Part shown: positions 5,211 to 9,552 of the stretch, one piece after another
Layout: each line of letters starts with the position of its first letter
Position numbering within the stretch: the first letter of the stretch is position 1
From: Bacillota bacterium
GTDB taxonomy: Bacteria > Bacillota > Clostridia > Peptostreptococcales > Anaerovoracaceae
DNA length: 9,552 bases
Reading direction: 5' to 3'
NCBI GenBank assembly: GCA_023394035.1
Contig: JAEXBK010000138.1
Span: 1-9,552 of the forward strand
Program-made: the position numbers and the translations under genes
The notes under the pieces: model-generated
Databases searched by the model: none
Told to the model about the DNA's origin: nothing
Seen by the model: only the letters and a program-made list of their open reading frames with translations

Positions 5211-6170
5211 ATGGACGCTAAAATGAAGATAATAGACATGCATTGCGATACACTGATGGAGAGCTGGAAACATCCGGAAAACAGCTTTTATGATGGACCT
5301 ACATATGTAAATTTAAAGAATATGAAGGAGACGGGCTCTCTTGCCCAGTGCTTTGCAATGTATCTTCCATGGAAAAACTCCGAAAAGAGTGCATACGAGA
5401 TATTGAACGAAATGTATGCAAACTATAAGGTGAAAATGGAAGAAAACAAAGAGCTTATAAGACCTGCGTATTCAGCGAAGGATATACTTAAGAATGCGGA
5501 AAAAGGCTTTCTTTCTTCTTTTCTGACTATCGAAGATGCAGCCTTTATGGACGGAAAAGCGGAACGCCTCGGCGAAGCCTTTGATATGGGGGTTCGCATG
5601 ATAGGACTTATATGGAATTACGAGAATTGCATAGGCTATCCTAACAGCAGCGACGAAAAAGAGCATATGCGCGGTCTTAAGCCGTTTGGGATAGAAACGA
5701 TCGAACATATGGATGAGTTCGGCATTATAATAGACTGTTCACATCTGAATGAAGGCGGATTCTATGATGTTGCCCGCCATACGAAAAATCCTTTCGTCTG
5801 CTCACATTCGTGTGCAAGAGAGCTTTGCGACCACAGAAGAAATCTGACGGACGACCAACTCAAAACGATAGGGAACAAAGGCGGCATCGTAGGCGTTAAC
5901 TTCTACGGGCACTTCCTGAACAATGACGGAGCTTCGCCGACAGCAAAGCGAATAGCTGAGCATTTAGTGTATATGAAGGATAAAGCCGGAATAGATGCAA
6001 TTGGCTTTGGCTCGGATTTAGATGGTATTGACGATAATGGTGAGATTGTTAACTATTCCGGGTTCAGGCTTTTGCTTGATGAAATGTCAAAACACTTTAC
6101 AGATGACGAAATAGACAAAATTTCTCACCTTAATGCACTCAGAGTTATAAGAGAGGTGACGGGAGCATGA
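5211..6170 (+). CDS. Membrane-dipeptidase-type zinc dipeptidase (peptidase family M19)
   Basis: The 319-aa product belongs to the renal-dipeptidase family, metal-dependent TIM-barrel enzymes that cleave dipeptides, including those with a D-residue at the C-terminal side. The binuclear zinc site is complete: His11 and Asp13 (MHCDT), the bridging Glu108 (TIEDAAF), His178 (DCSHL), His199 (CSHS) and Asp269 (GSDLDG); Arg210 in HRRNL matches the substrate-binding arginine. There is no signal peptide, so unlike the mammalian enzyme it should be cytosolic. The start at 5211 is preferred because GGAGG (5201-5205) lies 5 nt upstream; an in-frame ATG at 5199 overlaps that ribosome site. It is first in an operon: its TGA overlaps the ATG of the LD-carboxypeptidase gene (ATGA), implying translational coupling. 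Together they suggest salvage of peptidoglycan-derived peptides. The substrate is inferred. Confidence 0.95.
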   Translation: MDAKMKIIDMHCDTLMESWKHPENSFYDGPTYVNLKNMKETGSLAQCFAMYLPWKNSEKSAYEILNEMYANYKVKMEENKELIRPAYSAKDILKNAEKGFLSSFLTIEDAAFMDGKAERLGEAFDMGVRMIGLIWNYENCIGYPNSSDEKEHMRGLKPFGIETIEHMDEFGIIIDCSHLNEGGFYDVARHTKNPFVCSHSCARELCDHRRNLTDDQLKTIGNKGGIVGVNFYGHFLNNDGASPTAKRIAEHLVYMKDKAGIDAIGFGSDLDGIDDNGEIVNYSGFRLLLDEMSKHFTDDEIDKISHLNALRVIREVTGA

Positions 6171-7090
6171 GAAAATTCCCTAAAAAAATATCCGAATGTA
6201 GGACCATAGGGCTCGTATGCCCGAGTTCAAAGACAAAAGAAGAATATGTGCCGCGCTTTATAAGCAAGATAGAGAGCATGGGATTCAATGTGAAATGCTC
6301 GGATAATTTCATATCCGATCTCGGCGGATACATGGCAGGCGACGGAAAAACGAGAGGTGATTGGGTAAACAGGATGTTCGCCGATCCGGAAGTCGATGCG
6401 ATAATATGCGTCAAAGGCGGTGACGGCATAGGCAGGGTAATGGAATATATCGATTACGATGTTATCAGAAATAACCCGAAAATATTTGTGGGGTACAGCG
6501 ATATAACGAATCTCCATATGGGAATCGCAAATAATACCGAGCTTGTAACTTTTCACGGCCCTATGGCGGCATCGAACATAATGGAAGATTTTGATCCTGA
6601 GACGGAAAAATCGTTTTTTGCTGCACTAAATGCCGAGGACAAGCTTGATTATTTCAACCCCGAAGGCGAAAAAATCGGCGTTCTTCGGGAGGGAAGAGCA
6701 TTCGGCAAATTCCTCGGAGGTAACCTATCGCTTTTGTCGGCGGGGATAGGAACTCCTTATGAGATAGACTCCGAAGGAAGCATTATCTTCATTGAAGAAG
6801 TAAGCGAGAAGATGAGCAAAATCGAAAAATGGACATGCCACCTTAGGAATGCCGGTGTCTTTGACAGGTGCAGCGGAATCGTGCTTGGACAGTTTACGAG
6901 AATAACGAACAAAGAATGTCCGGAGTATGACTACTTAGCCTGCATGAAGGATCTGCTTTCAGGTATTGAGAAGCCGATATTATACAACATCAGATCAGGG
7001 CACGAATCTCCTATGATGACTCTTCCGCTCGGCGCTTTTTGTACAATAGACACATATAAGGGTGTTTTCAGATTTGAGGTGAACCGCTGA
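6167..7090 (+). CDS. LD-carboxypeptidase family protein (peptidase S66, LdcA/MccF type)
   Basis: The 307-aa product is a serine peptidase of family S66, which removes the terminal D-Ala from L,D-linked muropeptides in the cytosol (LdcA) or inactivates microcin C-like peptides (MccF). The Ser-Glu-His triad is visible: Ser111 in GYSDIT, Glu210 in IFIEE, and His279 in SGHESPMMTLPLG. The FLGGNLSLLSAGIGTPYE stretch is also characteristic. Where characterised LdcA proteins usually have GGYG, this one has KGGDG (83-87), so it probably belongs to a different subgroup and substrate preference is open. The start overlaps the dipeptidase stop (ATGA) with GGTGA/GGGAG just upstream, and its own TGA overlaps the trmL start by one base. 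Pairing with an M19 dipeptidase favours muropeptide recycling over immunity, but this is inference. Confidence 0.93.
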   Translation: MRKFPKKISECRTIGLVCPSSKTKEEYVPRFISKIESMGFNVKCSDNFISDLGGYMAGDGKTRGDWVNRMFADPEVDAIICVKGGDGIGRVMEYIDYDVIRNNPKIFVGYSDITNLHMGIANNTELVTFHGPMAASNIMEDFDPETEKSFFAALNAEDKLDYFNPEGEKIGVLREGRAFGKFLGGNLSLLSAGIGTPYEIDSEGSIIFIEEVSEKMSKIEKWTCHLRNAGVFDRCSGIVLGQFTRITNKECPEYDYLACMKDLLSGIEKPILYNIRSGHESPMMTLPLGAFCTIDTYKGVFRFEVNR

Positions 7091-7560
7091 TGCCTTTTCA
7101 TGTAGTTTTTGTTGAGCCTGAAATTCCGCCTAATACCGGAAATATAGCGCGAACATGCGCAGCCACAGACAGCGTGCTTCATCTTGTCAAGCCTCTCGGG
7201 TTTTCGATAGACGACAAGTCGCTTAAGCGTGCCGGACTCGATTACTGGCCGTATGTGAAGCTTGAGATACACGAGAGCTTTGATGATTTTCTCGATAAGT
7301 ACAAGGGAAAGCGCATGTTTTTCTCTTCGACAAAGGGAACGCATCGCTATACTGACTTTGAGTACACCGACGGCGACATGTTTGTGTTCGGGCGCGAAAC
7401 GGCGGGCTTGCCGCGAGATTTTTTAGAAGCACATAAGGAGTCTACAATCAGGATACCGATGAGCATGGACACACGGTTCAGATCGTTCAATCTTGCAAAT
7501 TCAGCCAATATCGTATTATTTGAGGCACTGCGCCAAAACGATTTTCCGGGACTTGAGTAA
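7090..7560 (+). CDS. trmL: tRNA (cytidine/uridine-34 2'-O)-methyltransferase TrmL (SPOUT family)
   Basis: The 156-aa enzyme uses SAM to 2'-O-methylate the wobble base of tRNA-Leu species. It has the minimal SPOUT layout without an extra RNA-binding domain, as TrmL does. Conserved blocks are the N-terminal EPEIPPNTGNIARTCAAT (9-26), AGLDYW (48-53), FGRETAGLP (100-108) and the C-terminal trefoil-knot segment RSFNLANSANIVLFEALRQ (131-149); Phe133 replaces the more usual Leu. The ATG overlaps the TGA of the preceding gene (TGATG), with GAGGTGA 7 nt upstream, so it is translationally coupled to the LD-carboxypeptidase gene. It is the last gene with the composition of the core operon. No terminator is visible after it, so transcription may continue into the following accessory genes. 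Confidence 0.96.
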   Translation: MPFHVVFVEPEIPPNTGNIARTCAATDSVLHLVKPLGFSIDDKSLKRAGLDYWPYVKLEIHESFDDFLDKYKGKRMFFSSTKGTHRYTDFEYTDGDMFVFGRETAGLPRDFLEAHKESTIRIPMSMDTRFRSFNLANSANIVLFEALRQNDFPGLE

Positions 7561-7597
7561 AAGGCGTATAAGAAATAGATCATGCAGAGGTAAAGCT

Positions 7598-8461
7598 ATG
7601 AATCAGAGCAAAATTATGATAACTCAATTCCCCAAAATATCTGCGATATATTATGGACTAATTCAATCAGGTTATGATTATTATTCAATTGAGCGTAAAT
7701 CAGATCATATCGACTGTTTGAAGCGTTATATTGATAAAGAACAATTTTCCGGATTCTTTGCAGGCACAAGACAGGAAACCTGCAAAGTGTACCCATATTG
7801 GCCGCGCGCGGCTATATTGGAAAATGCAACATTCTATCTCAGTGATGATAATAAAAGATTCCACGATTTTGAATTATTTCGCCGTAACATTATGTCTGCA
7901 AGTAATATTTCGGATGATGAACGAAGTGAATTTCTCTGGGATTGGATTCGCACCTTTCCTAAAGCTATTGGAGACGTACTGCATAATTGGAATTTCATCA
8001 AATATATTGAGTACGAAAAAGAGTGGATTCGCGAGCAAAATGATGCTTACTTTCAAGAGCTTAATACTATAAAAAATTGCTTGGAGATTTGTATTAGCAA
8101 ATATAAATCTCCTGTGCAGGATATAAAAATATGTATTAATCCGATTAAGTGTGTATATTCTGCCGACTATTATTTAGTAGGATCTACTTTTATCTTTACT
8201 TCGGGCGCTTTTAATCGGGATTCTATCATACATGAATTTCTTCACCACGTTGTACATCCTATCATTAAACAAGAAAAGACATTGATTTTAGAAAAGGAAT
8301 TTACTGATTCAAGCTTTGATGATTCATATTATCTTTCAGGAGGAAATGCAGGCAGACTCAATGCTTTCGAAGAAATTGTCGTGAGATCATTGACAAAAGC
8401 GATAGCACATGGCAAGTACCCGTCTGATATGAGAGCATATGTGGGAAGTTTTTTGCGGTAA
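7598..8461 (+). CDS. Unrecognised protein with a zincin (HExxH) metalloprotease-like motif (287 aa)
   Basis: I do not recognise the full-length family. Near the C-terminus, IIHEFLHHVVHP gives the zinc motif HEFLH (212-216) with two further His (217, 220), and Glu258/Glu259 in NAFEEIVVRSL lie about 42 residues later, where a gluzincin third ligand would be expected. The N-terminal 200 residues are rich in aromatic and charged residues (WPRAAILENATFYLSDD, WDWIRTFPKAIGDVLHNW) and have no signal peptide or membrane segment, so the protein is probably cytosolic. The reading frame is open upstream into trmL, but the start at 7598 is chosen because AGAGG lies 7 nt before it. Base composition is clearly more AT-rich than in trmL and the genes before it, suggesting later acquisition. 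The proteolytic role rests on motif geometry only. Confidence 0.8.
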   Translation: MNQSKIMITQFPKISAIYYGLIQSGYDYYSIERKSDHIDCLKRYIDKEQFSGFFAGTRQETCKVYPYWPRAAILENATFYLSDDNKRFHDFELFRRNIMSASNISDDERSEFLWDWIRTFPKAIGDVLHNWNFIKYIEYEKEWIREQNDAYFQELNTIKNCLEICISKYKSPVQDIKICINPIKCVYSADYYLVGSTFIFTSGAFNRDSIIHEFLHHVVHPIIKQEKTLILEKEFTDSSFDDSYYLSGGNAGRLNAFEEIVVRSLTKAIAHGKYPSDMRAYVGSFLR

Positions 8462-8469
8462 GGTGAAAA

Positions 8470-8541
8470 ATGAGTGTTGGATTTGAAATGATTGAAATGA
8501 TTGAGGAATCAACGCCTATATCTTATGAAAAAAGTAGATAG
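8470..8541 (+). CDS. Possible 23-aa mini-ORF or remnant of a gene start
   Basis: An ATG with AAGGTG 4 nt upstream begins 8 nt after the preceding stop codon and opens a 23-codon frame (MSVGFEMIEMIEESTPISYE, three more residues, then TAG). It contains an in-frame tandem repeat of EMI. It may be a small peptide, a leader whose translation affects the next gene, or the decayed start of a lost gene. Nothing identifies it. Confidence 0.2.
   Translation: MSVGFEMIEMIEESTPISYEKSR
8485..8502. repeat. Tandem direct repeat, two copies of GAAATGATT
   Basis: Two exact 9-bp copies of GAAATGATT (8485-8493 and 8494-8502) stand head to tail between the zincin-like gene and the acetyltransferase gene. The repeat is a multiple of three and in frame with the 23-codon mini-ORF. 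Replication slippage explains it; I see no binding-site meaning. Confidence 0.6.
8501..8529 (+). promoter_or_regulatory. Weak candidate promoter for the GNAT gene
   Basis: TTGAGG (8501-8506), 17 bp and TATGAA (8524-8529) match sigma-A consensus at four of six positions in each box, predicting a start near 8536 and a leader of about 28 nt. In AT-rich sequence such matches are common, so this is tentative. Confidence 0.25.
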
Positions 8542-8563
8542 ATATAAAGCTGTGGAGACAATT

Positions 8564-9124
8564 ATGCTGCTGAAAATTATTAAATACTGTGATCTGGATG
8601 AAAGAAAATTGATGAATGTCTACGCCGAAAGCAATTACGAGAACACGGACTATTTCTATCCTGAAGATATGGATAAAAGTAAAGCCCTCAAAAAAGTTGA
8701 AGCGGGTTTTTTGGATTTCCTTAAGAACGATTTTTTCGAAAAAAACGAAGCGACTTGTTGGATTCTTGAAGAGAATGGAGCATGGATAAGTGCATTAAGA
8801 ACATGTTCGATTCAAAAAGGCGTATACTACCTTGAAGCGCTTGAGACTTGTCCGGAACAAAGACAAATGGGATATGGATCATTACTCCTGTCAAATGTTT
8901 TGGATGAATTAAAAAAAGAAGGCTCTTTTCTACTTTATGATTGTGTTGATAAAAAAAACACTGCTTCTTTAAAGACTCATGAAAAATGTGGTTTTAGAAT
9001 CGTGTCAGAAGCAGGTTATGATTATCTGCAGGGCGAATCAGACGATCGTGATTTTGGTCTTGAATATCACTACGTGGGAGAGTATCACTCTAACAAATTG
9101 GAACTAAAAAGGATTGATACGTAA
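8564..9124 (+). CDS. GNAT-family N-acetyltransferase (186 aa)
   Basis: This is a GCN5-related acetyltransferase, which transfers acetyl from acetyl-CoA to an amine. The acetyl-CoA pyrophosphate loop is QRQMGYGSLLL (Q/R-x-x-G-x-G/A), following the beta-4 segment YYLEALETCPE, and the C-terminal signature is KKNTASLKTHEKCGFRIV, with the usual Asn and the His-x4-GF element. The N-terminal part (Ser/Asn-rich, NYENTDYFYPED) would form the acceptor side and is not informative about substrate. The frame is open further upstream, but the start at 8564 is chosen because GGAG (8554-8557) lies 6 nt before it. The gene is AT-rich like its neighbours and sits 24 nt before the Nudix gene, as expected for a same-strand accessory cluster. 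Possible roles are antibiotic, protein or metabolite acetylation; none can be preferred. Confidence 0.9.
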   Translation: MLLKIIKYCDLDERKLMNVYAESNYENTDYFYPEDMDKSKALKKVEAGFLDFLKNDFFEKNEATCWILEENGAWISALRTCSIQKGVYYLEALETCPEQRQMGYGSLLLSNVLDELKKEGSFLLYDCVDKKNTASLKTHEKCGFRIVSEAGYDYLQGESDDRDFGLEYHYVGEYHSNKLELKRIDT

Positions 9125-9148
9125 ATTTTAAGTTGATGAGGATCGAAT

Positions 9149-9439
9149 ATGAGAGCACCGTTTCAAATATTAGCAATACCATATAGGAAGAAACAAAAAT
9201 ATCAGTTCTGCATTCTTCATCGTGCAGATATAGACCAATATCAGTTCGTGGCGGGCGGCGGCGAAGGTAACGAACAACCGTTTGAGGCGGCAATTCGTGA
9301 AATCAAAGAGGAAACAGGAATCATAATTACTAATCTCCTGAAATTGACTTCTCTCGCATATATTCCTGCAAATGTAGTCTCTGAAAAGTATAGAAATTTA
9401 TGGAGTTTTGATAAACCCACACTTTATCAAAATTTGTAA
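9149..9439 (+). CDS. Truncated Nudix hydrolase (dNTP-pyrophosphohydrolase-like, 96 aa)
   Basis: Nudix enzymes hydrolyse nucleoside diphosphates linked to another moiety. The complete Nudix box G-x5-E-x7-REU-x-EE-x-GU is present, from the Gly of VAGGGEGNE to EETGI (about residues 36-58), and the N-terminus MRAPFQILAIPYR is typical of a subgroup related to dATP pyrophosphohydrolase. A GAGGA ribosome site 6 nt before the ATG supports the start. The protein stops after 96 aa (FDKPTLYQNL), whereas members of this subgroup are usually about 150 aa; the C-terminal half of the fold, including the last strands and helix, is absent. Only 25 bp remain before the next start codon and no continuation is found in the other plus frames there, so a 3' deletion is likelier than a simple frameshift. 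It may therefore be a pseudogene. Confidence 0.8.
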   Translation: MRAPFQILAIPYRKKQKYQFCILHRADIDQYQFVAGGGEGNEQPFEAAIREIKEETGIIITNLLKLTSLAYIPANVVSEKYRNLWSFDKPTLYQNL

Positions 9440-9464
9440 CCGAAAGTTTTAGGAGTAAGCGCAT

Positions 9465-9552
9465 ATGAAAAAAGAATATAATTCAAGAAATAATAACATA
9501 GGAACGGGCATTGCGCTTGGTTTGTCATTCGGAGCTGGATTAGGTGTAGTAT
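9465..9552 (+). CDS. N-terminus of a small glycine-rich, probably membrane-associated protein (partial)
   Basis: An ATG with AGGAG 9 nt upstream (9451-9455) starts a frame that stays open to the window edge, giving 29 codons. After a polar start (MKKEYNSRNNN) comes IGTGIALGLSFGAGLGVV, a run of small residues with Gly spaced every 3-4 positions, as in glycine-zipper membrane helices. The Asn-rich lead and lack of a cleavage site argue for a membrane anchor or peptide of a small protein rather than a classical signal peptide. It begins 25 bp after the truncated Nudix gene and shares the AT-rich composition. Function is unknown, and the 3' end lies outside the window. Confidence 0.65.
   Translation, partial: MKKEYNSRNNNIGTGIALGLSFGAGLGVV

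Noticed and set aside
4777..5226. Plus-strand 149-codon frame across the SEC-C gene and the intergenic region
   Set aside because: It is antisense to the SEC-C gene, has no ribosome site and runs through the divergent promoters.
7598..9552. A complete toxin-antitoxin or defence system made of the zincin-like, GNAT and Nudix genes
   Set aside because: No antitoxin-like DNA-binding partner, nuclease, reverse transcriptase or sensor domain is present; the zincin-like protein lacks a helix-turn-helix domain of the ImmA/IrrE type, and GNAT and Nudix genes are common singletons.

Overview
The window reads as a chromosomal stretch of a low- to mid-GC Gram-positive anaerobe, most likely a member of the Clostridia. 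The evidence is a perfect CIRCE element ahead of clpB, strong purine-rich Shine-Dalgarno sites (GGGGGTGA, AGGAG, GGAGG), short intergenic spaces, compact hairpin terminators between convergent genes, and a SEC-C-tailed protein of a type familiar from clostridial genomes. No rRNA, tRNA, CRISPR array, insertion sequence or transposase is visible.

Left part (1-4205): clpB, a heat-shock disaggregase, stands alone under a CIRCE operator and ends in a bidirectional hairpin. It converges on a leftward GntR/FCD-family regulator. That regulator diverges from nth (endonuclease III, base-excision repair). The 66-bp space between the two start codons holds two near-symmetric promoters whose -35 boxes overlap, and both predicted transcripts begin at or next to the ATG, so both mRNAs look leaderless. 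This is the most distinctive regulatory feature in the window.

Middle part (4152-5160): a perfect 25-bp hairpin containing the nth stop codon separates nth from a leftward 61-aa two-helix membrane protein. A second hairpin follows, then a leftward 165-aa SEC-C zinc-motif protein. Each leftward gene has its own recognisable promoter.

Right part, core (5155-7560): a rightward operon of an M19 membrane-dipeptidase-type enzyme, an S66 LD-carboxypeptidase and the tRNA wobble methyltransferase TrmL, joined by ATGA and TGATG start/stop overlaps. The first two enzymes suggest salvage of peptidoglycan-derived or mixed-chirality peptides; TrmL is a translation gene riding in the same unit.

Right part, accessory (7598-9552): the strand stays the same but composition becomes clearly more AT-rich and gene spacing loosens. 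It holds an unrecognised 287-aa protein with a zincin HExxH motif, a 23-codon mini-ORF with a tandem repeat, a GNAT acetyltransferase, a Nudix hydrolase with an intact Nudix box but no C-terminal half, and the first 29 codons of a glycine-rich small protein cut by the window edge. This looks like a small-gene accessory cluster placed behind a core operon. I see no confident sign of a complete defence or mobile system.
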